Assembly (NCBI RefSeq): GCF_900108095.1
Contig: NZ_FNWL01000002.1
Coordinates: forward strand, 1,206,691-1,270,690
DNA: 64,000 nt
From: Natronorubrum sediminis
Lineage (GTDB): Archaea > Halobacteriota > Halobacteria > Halobacteriales > Natrialbaceae
Reading direction: 5' to 3'
The position numbers and the translations under genes were made by a program. Shown here piece after piece: positions 18,369 through 27,551 of this stretch. The notes beneath the pieces were generated by a model. It was not told where the DNA came from. It saw only the letters and a list, made by a program, of their open reading frames with translations, and made no database searches. Positions within the stretch are counted from its first letter, which is position 1. Each line of letters begins with the position of its first letter.

Positions 18369-18464
18369 GTGGTAAACATCGCCTTAGAACGAGTGGTAAA
18401 CATCGCCTTAGAACGAGTGGTAAATGCAGCCTTAGAGCGAGTGGTAAACGTCGCCTTAGAACGA
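18369..18464. repeat. 24-bp tandem repeat, 4 copies, including a stop codon
   Basis: Copies at 18369, 18393, 18417 and 18441; consensus GTGGTAAACATCGCCTTAGA followed by ACGA. The fourth copy contains the TAA (plus-strand TTA, 18456-18458) of the minus-strand TrpD-like gene, so the unit covers that gene's last codons. Because 24 is a multiple of three, each copy carries the same stop in the same frame. Confidence 0.95.
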
Positions 18465-19523
18465 TCGAAGGTCCTCGAGCACCGCCGTCGCGCTGCCGTC
18501 GGCGATCACGTCACGAGCGCGTTCGAGGCCGTCCTCGAGACTCTCGACGTCCTGACGGGCGTACATTCGGAACGCGGCGTTGAGGGCGATGGCGTCGGCG
18601 AAGTGGTCGTCGCGCTCGCCCGAGAGCACGTCCTCGGTGATCGACGCCGAATCCGCGGTGACGTCGTCGACTTCGAGGTCGTCGTTTTCCATCTCCATGC
18701 CGTACTCGTCGGTCTCGATCTCGTAATCCTCGAGTTCCTCACCGTGGTCCCACTCGGCAACCTTCGTGTAACCGGGTCGGATGTCGTCGTAGCCTTCCAT
18801 TCCCTGGAAGAAGATCGCGCGGGAGTACTCGAGTTCCGTGCTCTCCCCGATGAGATCGGTCATCTTCTTCGCGAACGCGAGGTGGTAGAACGAGCCGAGG
18901 TGAACGTCGGCGTTCGCGGGGTTAGCGACGGTTTCGATCGTATTGACGAACGTCCGAACGCCCATCTGATCGCGACGAGCGTAGAGGCCGTGCACGCCGG
19001 GGTTGAACGACGGCTGGTAGTAGAAGCCGAAACCGGTTTCGTCGACCATCTCGGCGCTCTCCGTCGGCTCGAGTTGCGTTCGAACGTCCAGTTCGTCGAG
19101 GACGTGCTTGTAGGCGGTCGCCTTCTGCGTCGGGACGCGGTCGCCGGAGTGGACGACGATCGGCGTCCCGGCGGCCGCAGCGACGAGGCCGGCACCGACA
19201 CCGAGGACGGCAGACGTGTGCTTGCCGTCGTAGTTCGCCCCGCAATCGACCGGATTCGCGTCGGGTTCGGCGGTGATGACCGACTCCTCGCGCATGACGT
19301 CGGTGTATCCAGCCAACTCCTCGGGATTGTTACGCTTCCAGCGATTCGCGAGGAAAAACGCGCCGAGGGTCGTCTCGTCTGGCTCGCCGGCCAGAATGCG
19401 CTGGAAGGCCTCTCGAGCCTGCGCTCGAGTCATGTCGTCTGCGGACTTGGGACCGGAGCCGACGACTTCGGTCATCAGCCGTTTGAGCGGCCACTCGCCG
19501 AACGTCTGGGAAGTCTGCGCCAT
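18456..19523 (-). CDS. Anthranilate phosphoribosyltransferase-like (TrpD/YbiB-like) protein with altered substrate motif
   Basis: 355 residues from the ATG at 19523. The N-terminal helical bundle and the nucleoside-phosphoribosyltransferase class III core fit TrpD-like proteins. The PRPP-binding GTGGD loop reads DCGANYDGK (residues 93-101), and the later anthranilate-type loop reads VVHSGDRVPTQK (123-134). True TrpD activity is therefore unlikely; YbiB-type DNA-binding paralogues or another phosphoribosyl reaction are alternatives. No other trp genes are in the window. Its 3' end is embedded in a tandem repeat. Confidence 0.8.
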   Translation of the reverse strand: MAQTSQTFGEWPLKRLMTEVVGSGPKSADDMTRAQAREAFQRILAGEPDETTLGAFFLANRWKRNNPEELAGYTDVMREESVITAEPDANPVDCGANYDGKHTSAVLGVGAGLVAAAAGTPIVVHSGDRVPTQKATAYKHVLDELDVRTQLEPTESAEMVDETGFGFYYQPSFNPGVHGLYARRDQMGVRTFVNTIETVANPANADVHLGSFYHLAFAKKMTDLIGESTELEYSRAIFFQGMEGYDDIRPGYTKVAEWDHGEELEDYEIETDEYGMEMENDDLEVDDVTADSASITEDVLSGERDDHFADAIALNAAFRMYARQDVESLEDGLERARDVIADGSATAVLEDLRSF

Positions 19524-19622
19524 GTGCGTTCGTTGGAAAGCGCCGTGCAAAAACGTCCCGTTTCCGGGGAGGCAGCGGTGACGTCTGGGGCGAGTTTCCC
19601 GGTATGAATGACGGGGAAGCCG

Positions 19623-20567
19623 TTAGTCTGCGGCTGGGGTGTCGACGTCGATCCCGACCGATTCGGGCGTCATCTTCTCGGGGACGTCCACGTCTTCGCC
19701 GCGGATATCGTCTAACACCGGTTTGAGGTACTCGATGAACAACTCGGGGTTTTCACTCATCGGGAAGTGGCCGATGCTCCCCATGTCGACCGCCTGGGCC
19801 TGCTCGCCGATTCCCTCGGCTACTTCGCGAGCGTCGTCCGGATCGGTCGCGAAATCGTACTCGCCGTTCATCACGTAAACGGGACACGACGGGTTGACCT
19901 GATCCAGTTTTCCCCTGTAGTCGTGGTCGACCGAGTAGTAGTAGAGGTCGCCACGGAACAGGCCCGTCGATCCCTGTTCGTAGAGGTGCATCGTCTCTCG
20001 TCGCATCGATTCGGGTCCCTGTGGTGCCATCAGCCCCCAGCAGGCGTAGGCACTGGCTTCGGCGATATTGACCTGTGGATCGTGGAACCAATCGAGGTAG
20101 TAGCCCGGACTGTAGGTCCCGACCTCGAGACCGATGAGCGCGCGGAATCTGTCCGGGTGCCAGTCACCGAGTTGGAGAATAATGTTTCCGCCGATGCTCG
20201 AGCCCATGTAGACAGGATCGTCGAGGTCAAGGGCGTCCGCGATGCTAATGATACTCTCCGCGAACTTCTCTTCGGTCAGCGTGTAGTCTTCGTTCCACCA
20301 CGCTTCACTCGTCGGTGGAAGCGATTTTCCGTGGTGGGGGAGGTCGTACGCGATGACGCGGAAGTGCTCGGTGATCTCCTCATCCTCGAGAAGGTGTCGC
20401 CACTCGTGTCCGTGATTTCCGGCCGTATGTTGACAGAGCAGCGGAATGCCATCCTCGGGGCCACTTTCTTCGTAATACACGCGGTGATTGACCCCGTCTA
20501 TTTCGACGCCGATGTATTGACCGGTAATCGAGACGCGTTCGCCGTGTTCGGGTGCTTGAATACTCAT
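19623..20567 (-). CDS. Alpha/beta hydrolase
   Basis: 314 residues. An N-terminal substrate-facing strand pair (GVEIDGVNHRVYYEES), oxyanion-hole HTAGNHGHEW, the nucleophile elbow GSSIGG, an acid after strand 7 (NGEYDFATDP) and the late His in GSIGHFPMSE give a complete triad. The fold matches haloalkane-dehalogenase/esterase-type hydrolases. Its start lies 4 bases after the stop of the SCP2-like gene (20572-20991), so the two are very likely one operon. Substrate unknown. Confidence 0.9.
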   Translation of the reverse strand: MSIQAPEHGERVSITGQYIGVEIDGVNHRVYYEESGPEDGIPLLCQHTAGNHGHEWRHLLEDEEITEHFRVIAYDLPHHGKSLPPTSEAWWNEDYTLTEEKFAESIISIADALDLDDPVYMGSSIGGNIILQLGDWHPDRFRALIGLEVGTYSPGYYLDWFHDPQVNIAEASAYACWGLMAPQGPESMRRETMHLYEQGSTGLFRGDLYYYSVDHDYRGKLDQVNPSCPVYVMNGEYDFATDPDDAREVAEGIGEQAQAVDMGSIGHFPMSENPELFIEYLKPVLDDIRGEDVDVPEKMTPESVGIDVDTPAAD

Positions 20568-20571
20568 TTGC

Positions 20572-20991
20572 TTACGATTGATGGGTTTCTCGCATCAGTT
20601 CGAGCGCTCGCTGGAAAGGACGGAGATTCTGAAACACCTTCTTGTTGTTTCCGTGTAACTCGAGGTGCCCCTCGTCGCCTCTCACCGCGGTGCGATAGTC
20701 CGACGCGATGATTTCGTTGTTGTGTGCGGGCGGAACGTCCTGGAGGAACTCTTCCCACGCGTCCTGCTTTCCTTCGACGCCGAAGGACCAATCCCCGTTG
20801 ATACCGGGGTTCTCCACGACGTCGACGACTTCACCGCCGTACATCTCGATCAGATACCGATCGTCGTCGATTTGAACGAAGAAATTGTCGTCGAAGCGGT
20901 CGTGCCCGCGAACGCTCATCTCCTGGTCCGAGTTTACGTTCTCCTTGTACGTTTGCCACCATTCGGAACTGGCTAACTCATCATCTGACAT
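20572..20991 (-). CDS. Small SCP2-like protein in an operon with a hydrolase
   Basis: 139 residues, acidic and soluble. The stretch GDWSFGVEGKQDAWEEFL, then HGNNKKVFQNLRPFQRALELMR, resembles the strand-helix pattern of SCP2 sterol-carrier-like domains. The match is by eye only. It is first in a two-gene unit with the alpha/beta hydrolase, which suggests it carries or presents a hydrophobic substrate (inference). The upstream spacer (20992-21192) is AT-rich and holds a TATA-like AAGTATAAGG on the minus strand. Confidence 0.7.
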   Translation of the reverse strand: MSDDELASSEWWQTYKENVNSDQEMSVRGHDRFDDNFFVQIDDDRYLIEMYGGEVVDVVENPGINGDWSFGVEGKQDAWEEFLQDVPPAHNNEIIASDYRTAVRGDEGHLELHGNNKKVFQNLRPFQRALELMRETHQS

Positions 20992-21192
20992 GTATTGTTG
21001 ACTCCATTCATTGGCAGATAGTATCTACCAAGACACACAGAGTGCCAATAGGCGTCGCCTTATACTTATTTTAGAAGATAGTGAGGTACTTTCTTTTCTA
21101 AGGGATATCCGTCCAAATACATCAAATTAATATCAAATCGGCAAAGAGATCCGAACGTCGAGACCATCTAATCGAACACTCGAGCGAGCCAG

Positions 21193-22395
21193 TCAATCGT
21201 CGAATTCGACCGCCAACAGGTGCTCCCGGAGGTCGTCACCAGCCCCTCGAGGATTCGTCGGCAAGCGTCGTTCCTGCAAGAGCGTGTTCTCGACGATCGT
21301 GTCCACGTCGGATCGCTCGAGGCCGAGCGCTCGCATCGAGGTCGGTAGGTTCAGCGACCGCCGAAGTCGATCACACTCGTCGACGAGCGCCTGGGCGGCC
21401 TCGTCGTCCGTCGCCTCCACGGTGGCTACCTCGAGTGAGCGCGCGATATCGGCGTACGCCTCCTGGCGAACGGGCAGATTGTACGTGAGTCCGGCCACGA
21501 TCGACGCGGCCAGACAGGCACCGTGTGGGTCGTCAGTAAGGCCCCCGAGCGTGCTCGCGAGGGCGTGAACGATACCCAGCCCGGAGATCGAAAACGCCGT
21601 CCCCGCGAGGTGCGAGCCGACGCTCATCGCCTCCCGCGCGTCGCGGTCGTCTCCGTCGAAGGTGGCCCGCTCGAGTGCGCCGTGAACCTGAAAGAGGGCC
21701 TCTCGAGCCAGTCCACGCGAAGCGGGGTTCGCTCCCTGATAAGTGATCGGGCGCGACTCGATCCAGCGGTGATCGCGAGCCGTCAGGGACTCGAGGGCGT
21801 GGACGAACGCGTCGAAGCCGGAGCGAGCGGTCTGTCGAGGCGGCAAATCAGCGGTGAGTTCGGGATCGACCAGCGCGTAATCCGGCCGAAGGGACTCGTC
21901 GCTGATTCCGCGTTTGACGCCGTCGTGCGTGAGGACTGCGGTCTGGGTCGCCTGCGATCCGGTTCCGCTCGTCGTCGGGATTGCCACGAGCGGGGCGACC
22001 GAACCGGGAACGGCGTCGACCCCGAGGTAGTCGCTCGCGTCGCCGCCGTGTGCCAGGAGGATCGAACGGACTTTGGCCGTGTCGACGACGGAGCCACCGC
22101 CGAGAGCGACCACGCCGTCGAACTCCTCGTTCGAGACGGACTCGAAATCGGTCGTCGAGGGTTCCGTCGTCGCGTACTGAATCGACACGTCGCCGGCGAG
22201 TTCCGCGACCAGTGGCTCGAGCAAGCCGGCCGCCTCGATCCCCTCGTCGGTCACGACGAGCGGGTTCGTGATCCCCTCGCGCTCGAGGAGGTCGCCGACG
22301 GTCTTCGAGACGCCGGCACCGAATCGGGTATCCGTCGCCGTGAACGTCACTGCACTCGAGTCGAGCCCCGACTCGCCTGTGTTTGGTGGAGACAT
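21193..22395 (-). CDS. Iron-containing alcohol dehydrogenase
   Basis: 400 residues from the ATG at 22395. NAD-binding GGGSVVDTAK near residue 97, TTSGTGSQATQTAVL, and metal-site segments GFDAFVHALES and GLGIVHALAS identify the Fe-ADH (type III) fold. The last His-containing metal segment is DDPHGACLAA. A longer frame up to 22563 adds a GTC-repeat-like hydrophobic tract and is rejected. The substrate is not readable. A second member of the family is at 23960, with a transporter in between. Confidence 0.92.
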   Translation of the reverse strand: MSPPNTGESGLDSSAVTFTATDTRFGAGVSKTVGDLLEREGITNPLVVTDEGIEAAGLLEPLVAELAGDVSIQYATTEPSTTDFESVSNEEFDGVVALGGGSVVDTAKVRSILLAHGGDASDYLGVDAVPGSVAPLVAIPTTSGTGSQATQTAVLTHDGVKRGISDESLRPDYALVDPELTADLPPRQTARSGFDAFVHALESLTARDHRWIESRPITYQGANPASRGLAREALFQVHGALERATFDGDDRDAREAMSVGSHLAGTAFSISGLGIVHALASTLGGLTDDPHGACLAASIVAGLTYNLPVRQEAYADIARSLEVATVEATDDEAAQALVDECDRLRRSLNLPTSMRALGLERSDVDTIVENTLLQERRLPTNPRGAGDDLREHLLAVEFDD

Positions 22396-22669
22396 ACCGC
22401 ATCGGTTTCCGAGCCTGCTACTAGATGATTGTGGTGTGAAACCACGAGACTGAATTACGGTGGCGAGGGAGACGACCACGGCGGCGGGGTGTGCGACCAC
22501 GACGACGGTGGACACCGTTATGGTAATGCGGGACGCCGCGACGGCGACGAGGAACGCCACCACGACGAAATCGTGAGGGCGGTGACGGTGGAAACCGGTA
22601 GCCAGCCGGGGTGATCGACAGCTATACCCGCGGATGGCAGAAACGTTCGGGCGGTCGATCGTCGTAGCT

Positions 22670-23842
22670 ATGGCCTGGCGCTACCGTGATACGGTCCTCG
22701 TCTGTTGTACGCTGGCGTTTTTCGTGACGATGGTCGGACGGCTGGCCGTCAGCCCGGTCATCCCGGAGATCATCGCCGAGTTCGAGGTCTCGAACACGCT
22801 CGTCGGCGTCGCGATGACCGGCATGTGGCTCGCGTACGCCCTCACGCAGTTCCCCAGCGGCGTCCTCGCGGATCGCCACGGCGAGCGACTGATCATCCTC
22901 GCCTCCGTCGTCGGGACGGGCCTCACGAGCCTGCTGATCGTCCTCGCGCCACACTTCGCGATCTTCCTGGTCGGCACGGTGCTCGTCGGCGGTGCCGCGG
23001 GACTTCACTACAGCGTCGCGACGGCACTGCTCACGCGAACGTACGACGATATCGGGACGGCTATCGGGATTCACAACGCGGGAGCACCCGCTGCCGGGTT
23101 GATCACGCCGGTTATCGTCGCCTGGATCGCCGTCCGCTACGGCTGGCGCCCCGCCGTCGCGATCACGGCCGTCGTCACCGTGCCGATTGCCGTGCTCTTC
23201 GTCTGGCGCGTCCGGCCGACGCCGCCTCGATTCCCCGAACGACGGCTTCGGGACAGCATCTCCCCCGAACAGAGCCTCGAGATTCTCTCGCGGCCCTCGA
23301 TCGTCTACACCGGCATCATCGCCATCATCTGTGACTTTATTTGGCAGGGCGTCGCCACGTTCCTGCCGACGTTTCTGGTCGAATTTCGTGGCTACTCCAC
23401 GACGACGGCGAGCATCCTGTTCGGCTGTTACTTCGTCGCCTTAGGAGTGCTCCAGATCGTGATCGGGAACCTCTCCGATCGGTTTGGCCGGGATGCAGCG
23501 ACCGGGGTCTGTGCCGTCACCGGAATGCTCGGATTCGGCCTGCTGATCAGCCCCACTGGCCCGGCCGGCGTCTTCGTCGGCATCCTGCTGGTCGGCTGTG
23601 GGATGGGATGGGGTGCAGCGGTCTTGCCCCGGTTCATGGACCACCTCTCGGCCGAGGAGCAAAGCGTCGGGTTCGGGATGATCAGAACCGTCTACATGAT
23701 CGTCGCCGCGTCGGGGTCGATCGCCATCGGGCTCTTCGCCGACCTGTTCGGCTGGGCCGTCTCCTTTGGCATCTTGATCGGCATGCTCGCCGTCGTGCTC
23801 GCGCTCATCGTCGCGAACTGGGCGTTGGATCTCCGATACTGA
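22670..23842 (+). CDS. Major facilitator superfamily transporter
   Basis: 390 residues from the ATG at 22670 (an ATG at 22634 is possible). Twelve predicted spans in two halves. The loop 2-3 motif reads GVLADRHGER and its echo in the second half GNLSDRFGRD, both the MFS motif A. A TATACC box at about 22622 favours the downstream start with a short leader. The gene is flanked by two iron-type alcohol dehydrogenases, so an alcohol, polyol or organic acid substrate is possible but unproven. Confidence 0.9.
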   Translation: MAWRYRDTVLVCCTLAFFVTMVGRLAVSPVIPEIIAEFEVSNTLVGVAMTGMWLAYALTQFPSGVLADRHGERLIILASVVGTGLTSLLIVLAPHFAIFLVGTVLVGGAAGLHYSVATALLTRTYDDIGTAIGIHNAGAPAAGLITPVIVAWIAVRYGWRPAVAITAVVTVPIAVLFVWRVRPTPPRFPERRLRDSISPEQSLEILSRPSIVYTGIIAIICDFIWQGVATFLPTFLVEFRGYSTTTASILFGCYFVALGVLQIVIGNLSDRFGRDAATGVCAVTGMLGFGLLISPTGPAGVFVGILLVGCGMGWGAAVLPRFMDHLSAEEQSVGFGMIRTVYMIVAASGSIAIGLFADLFGWAVSFGILIGMLAVVLALIVANWALDLRY

Positions 23843-23959
23843 CCCGCGGACCATTTTCGCCGGAAGGAAGCCTCTCGAGCGCCCATCAGTCGCTCTCTCA
23901 GGGACCGACTGCGTGAAGCTGTATCGTTAAGTGATCGCTCGCTGAACCTCTGGCTACGA

Positions 23960-25192
23960 ATGCACGACCCAGAGACGGTGTGGGACTTCGCGATGGCGGA
24001 TCAGCTCAAATTCGGTCTCGAGGCCAGTACGGAATTGGGAGCCGAACTCGAGGCGCGCGGCGTCGACTCGGCCCTCGTCGTCACCGACGAACAGCTTCGA
24101 GAAACCGGCGTCGTCGAGGACGCGCTGTCGTCGGTTCCTGCCGACCTCGAGGTCACAATTTTCGAGGGCGTCGAACCGGACCCGGCCGTCGATGTCTACG
24201 AAGCGGCCCTCGAGGCAGCCGCTGACACCGATCCGGACGCGATCGTTGGCGTCGGCGGCGGGAGTTCCCTCGACGTCGCGAAAGTGACCGGCGCGCTCGT
24301 CGGTACGGAGCGCGACCTCCTCGAGTACATCGCGCCGCCAATCGGGGGCGGAGAACCCGTTCCAGCGTCCGAAACCGTCGTGTTCGCCCTCCCCACGACC
24401 GCCGGCACCGGAGCCGAAAGCTCGCCAGCCGCGGTCGTCTCCCTCCCGGATCGGGAACTGAAAGTCGGTATCTCGAGTCGCTATCTCTACCCTGACCTCG
24501 CTATCGTCGACCCGCTGTTGACCGTCTCGCTCCCGCCGTCGATCACCGCGGCGTCCGGGATGGACGCGCTCACCCACGCTATCGAGGCCTACACGACGCG
24601 TCGATACGACACCAAGGAAACACCCACGCACGCCTCCGAGCGGGCGAATTACGGGGGTCGAACGGGGATGACCGACATGTACGCGAAACAGGCCATCGAA
24701 CTGATCGGCGGCAGTCTCCAGCGCGCGGTCAACAACGGCGAAGACGTCGAGGCCCGTCGCGACATGGCACTCGGCAGCGTACTCGCCGGAATCGCCTTCA
24801 CGAACGCCGGACTCGGCGCGACCCACGCCATGGCCTACCCGGTCGCCGGCGAAAATCATACGCCACACGGCGTCACCGTCGCCGCCTTGTTGCCATCGGT
24901 GATGCGCTACAACGCCTCGACGGCGTACGATCGCTACGGAACCATCGCCGAGTTGTTGGGAGAGTCCCTCGAGGGTGCGAGCGACCGCGAAGCCGGCGAG
25001 CGAGCCGCAATCGCAGTCGAATCGCTGTGTGCCGACATCGGCATTCCCGACGGACTCGCGGAACTGGGCGTCGAAGACGACGACATTCCGCGACTCGCGG
25101 AGAAAACGGCCGAAATTCAGCGACTGCTAGTCGGGAACCCGCGACGCGTCACTACGGACGACCTCGAGACCATCTTCGCGGACGCGTACTGA
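23960..25192 (+). CDS. Iron-containing alcohol dehydrogenase (hydroxyacid-oxoacid-transhydrogenase-like)
   Basis: 410 residues. GVGGGSSLDVAK (about residues 94-105), TTAGTGAESSPAAV, MDALTHAIEAYT and GATHAMAYPVAGENHTPHG give the complete Fe-ADH metal and NAD sites. The insertion HASERANYGGRTGMTDMYAK before the second domain and the NAGLGATHAMAYPV segment resemble ADHFE1/HOT-type enzymes, which couple 4-hydroxybutyrate oxidation to 2-oxoglutarate. That assignment is tentative. A TCGTTAAGTG box lies about 27 bases before the ATG. Confidence 0.9.
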   Translation: MHDPETVWDFAMADQLKFGLEASTELGAELEARGVDSALVVTDEQLRETGVVEDALSSVPADLEVTIFEGVEPDPAVDVYEAALEAAADTDPDAIVGVGGGSSLDVAKVTGALVGTERDLLEYIAPPIGGGEPVPASETVVFALPTTAGTGAESSPAAVVSLPDRELKVGISSRYLYPDLAIVDPLLTVSLPPSITAASGMDALTHAIEAYTTRRYDTKETPTHASERANYGGRTGMTDMYAKQAIELIGGSLQRAVNNGEDVEARRDMALGSVLAGIAFTNAGLGATHAMAYPVAGENHTPHGVTVAALLPSVMRYNASTAYDRYGTIAELLGESLEGASDREAGERAAIAVESLCADIGIPDGLAELGVEDDDIPRLAEKTAEIQRLLVGNPRRVTTDDLETIFADAY

Positions 25193-25378
25193 GAGCGCGG
25201 TTACGATTTCGGTGATTCACAGGAAGGCCGTTTCGAGCCCGACAATTCGCGTCTCGAGAGCGCGTGCGAGGGCGAACTGCTTCGAGGTTCGAGGGTGAGT
25301 CCTCGAGTGAACCATGCGTGCACACGAGTGTGCCCGGGACCCGAAAGCAATACGGTGGCCATGTCCCTAGACGGACCA

Positions 25379-26416
25379 ATGAGCAGCCTCTCGGGGGACT
25401 GGCGCGAGCAGGTCGACGACGTCGATGCGGCCATCATCGACGGCTACCAGAGTGGCATTCCCGTCGAAGAACGCCCGTTTCGACGAATCGGTCGCGAACT
25501 CGAGATCGACGAAGACGAGGCCGTCGAACGTGTCAGCCGACTCCACGACGCGGGGATAATCCGGCGGTTCGGTGCCGTCCTCAATCCGCCGGTGATCGGT
25601 TCGTCGACGCTCGCGGCGGTGAGCGCGCCCGAAGATCGCTTCGAAGAGATTGCGGCGATCATCAACGAGTACCGGCAGGTCAACCACAACTACGCCCGCG
25701 ACCACGAGTGGAATATGTGGTTCGTCGTCACCGCTGGCTCGCGGGCGAAACGCGACGAGATACTCGCCGAAATCGAGGAGCGAACCGGCTGTTCGGTGCT
25801 CAACTTGCCGATGCTCACCGACTACTACATCGACCTCGAGTTCCCCGTCGTCAACGACGACCGATTCGCTCGCGAATCACTCGAAACGGCGACCGACTCG
25901 TCGGCGACGCGAATCACCGAGTCGGCGGCCGGCGACCTGCGTGCCTTCGACGCCGACCTGTTACTCGCGATTCAAAACGGCTTCCCGATCTCGAAGACGC
26001 CCTACCGAGAGATTGCCCGCGCGCTCGAGGCCGACGTCGAACGTGTTCTCGAGGGGATCGAACGCCTTCTCGAGAACGGCTGCATCAAACGGGTTGGCTG
26101 CGTGATCAACCACATCGTCACCGGGTTCGACGCGAACTGTATGGTCGTCTGGGACGTTCCCGACGGCCGACTCGACGAGTGGGGGGAGCGCGTGGGCGGG
26201 CTGGCGTCCGTCACGTTGTGCTACCACCGACCCCGTCGACCGGACCAGGAGTGGCCGTACAACCTGTTCACGATGATTCACGGCCGTGATGCCGACGCCG
26301 TCGACGCGAAGATCGACGAACTGGCTACCGAGTACCTCCCCGTCGACCACGACCGACTGTACTCGACCGAGACGCTGAAACAGACGGGTGCGCGCTACGA
26401 AGAACTCGTCGAGTAA
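25379..26416 (+). CDS. ahbAB: Fused siroheme decarboxylase (AhbA-AhbB type, Lrp/AsnC fold)
   Basis: 345 residues from the ATG at 25379; a TATA-like CAATACGG about 27 bases upstream favours it over 25361. Two tandem Lrp/AsnC-like halves: each has an HTH-like segment (RPFRRIGRELEIDEDEAVERV; TPYREIARALEADVERVLEGI), then IIRRFGAVLN or CIKRVGCVINH and an effector domain. The second half ends YHRPRRPDQEWPYNLFTMIHG, the siroheme-binding signature of Ahb/Nir proteins. The enzyme removes two acetate carboxyls from siroheme, making didecarboxysiroheme in archaeal heme synthesis. Bacterial partners are two chains; here they are fused. Confidence 0.9.
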   Translation: MSSLSGDWREQVDDVDAAIIDGYQSGIPVEERPFRRIGRELEIDEDEAVERVSRLHDAGIIRRFGAVLNPPVIGSSTLAAVSAPEDRFEEIAAIINEYRQVNHNYARDHEWNMWFVVTAGSRAKRDEILAEIEERTGCSVLNLPMLTDYYIDLEFPVVNDDRFARESLETATDSSATRITESAAGDLRAFDADLLLAIQNGFPISKTPYREIARALEADVERVLEGIERLLENGCIKRVGCVINHIVTGFDANCMVVWDVPDGRLDEWGERVGGLASVTLCYHRPRRPDQEWPYNLFTMIHGRDADAVDAKIDELATEYLPVDHDRLYSTETLKQTGARYEELVE

Positions 26417-26530
26417 TCCCAGTCGTCGGCGACTCGACTCGTTCGTGTCGGTGTACCGAGTTATCCGAGCGATCGCCGGACAGACGACTGGTCGCGGCCC
26501 TCTGGAACCGACTTTCGGTAGACCTCTCAC

Positions 26531-26728
26531 TCAACCAAACAGGCCGAGAAGCACCAATCCGAGCCCCGCAAAAAGGAGTACTCCCGCGAGCATCGCCGTC
26601 AACATTCGCAGCGAGGACTCGGCGTCCTCAGTGACCTCGAGTCGCGGATAGAGCTGTCGCGCGCCGACGAGGACGGCGATACCCGTGGCGAGCGACAGCA
26701 GTCCGAACGCGAGCAACTCGGCGTTCAT
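26531..26728 (-). CDS. Small two-span membrane protein
   Basis: 65 residues with two hydrophobic segments (about 5-25 and 43-63) joined by a charged loop with an RLEVTEDAESS segment. A TTTTTTCACC box lies about 27 bases before the ATG, supporting a leaderless real gene. No family recognised. Confidence 0.72.
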   Translation of the reverse strand: MNAELLAFGLLSLATGIAVLVGARQLYPRLEVTEDAESSLRMLTAMLAGVLLFAGLGLVLLGLFG

Positions 26729-26910
26729 CTCCCAGTACTACCGGTTCCGTGGTGAAAAAACGGCCTGCCCGTCTCGGTCGGTGAGGAAAATCGCTGCGCT
26801 CGCCGATTGAAACGGGGAAATCGAGAGACGACATGTCGAATTGCCTCGACGCTGATCGCCCATCACTGCGCAGGGAAAAGCCCATGCTGTCGGGCATGCA
26901 ACGATCGGTT

Positions 26911-27507
26911 ATGAGCGATCGTTCGGACGAGGTCACGCGTCCCCGTGACACGGACGACCTTCTCGAGGAGACGGAGGACTTGCTCTCGGAGTCGGGTTCC
27001 GGGAGCGCATCCTTCGAGTCGGGAGACTCGTCCGAAACGGGCTCGAGGGCGACCGAGAGCGGGTCCACATCGGCAGCCAAGGGTGGCACTGACGCCGACG
27101 CCGGTGGCTTGTTCTCCGGGCTGAGATCCCGGTTCTCACGAACCGCCTCGCGACCCCCGATCAGCGAGTACTTCGCGCCGAAGCTGTTTCTCGCGTTCGC
27201 CCTCCTGTTTGGGTTCGGTCTGTTCGCCGGCGGGATGACCATCCCCATTGCGGGCCGGGTGCTCGGCCTCTTCGGCGTCGCGTTCGCCCTCGGCATGGTG
27301 ACCTCGAAACGACGCTACCTCGAGGTGGGAGCGGCCGGAACGACCGTCGGCGCGCTGTCGGCCGTCTCGGGAAACCTCTATCTCGCGATGGCCGGCTCGT
27401 TCCAGACTGTCGTCGCGATCGGCATCGCGTTCAGCCTTCTCGCGTGTCTCAGCGGCTACTACTTCGGTCGGGACTTACGAGACGGCCTCTTCCGAGATGT
27501 CGAGTGA
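26911..27507 (+). CDS. Membrane protein with acidic low-complexity N-terminus
   Basis: 198 residues from the ATG at 26911. The first 85 residues are Ser/Gly/Glu/Asp-rich and probably disordered. They are followed by four hydrophobic segments at about residues 90-195 (FLAFALLFGFGLFAGG, VLGLFGVAFALGM, AGTTVGALSAVSGNLY, VVAIGIAFSLLACLSG). Earlier in-frame ATGs at 26833 and 26884 would add a non-acidic tail. Uncharacterised; possibly a haloarchaeal envelope protein. The stop is followed by a 20-bp repeat patch in a convergent spacer. Confidence 0.75.
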   Translation: MSDRSDEVTRPRDTDDLLEETEDLLSESGSGSASFESGDSSETGSRATESGSTSAAKGGTDADAGGLFSGLRSRFSRTASRPPISEYFAPKLFLAFALLFGFGLFAGGMTIPIAGRVLGLFGVAFALGMVTSKRRYLEVGAAGTTVGALSAVSGNLYLAMAGSFQTVVAIGIAFSLLACLSGYYFGRDLRDGLFRDVE

Positions 27508-27551
27508 GTGCTGGAAAATCCGTTGGGACGGATGTCGATACAACGAGGTCT

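Noticed and set aside
18369-18464. Second possible CRISPR or promoter array
   Set aside because: The 24-bp units are contiguous and overlap the stop codon of the TrpD-like gene.
18456-19523. Assignment as a genuine anthranilate phosphoribosyltransferase (trpD)
   Set aside because: The GTGGD loop is missing and no trp genes are nearby.
21193-22563. Long form of the iron-type alcohol dehydrogenase (456 codons)
   Set aside because: The extra 56 residues are a Val/Ala/Ser repeat-like tract; the ATG at 22395 begins the recognisable protein.
22429-22614. 61-codon plus-strand frame rich in Gly/Asp/His
   Set aside because: Low-complexity GAC/GGT run in the divergent spacer of the alcohol dehydrogenase and MFS genes, without a domain or promoter.
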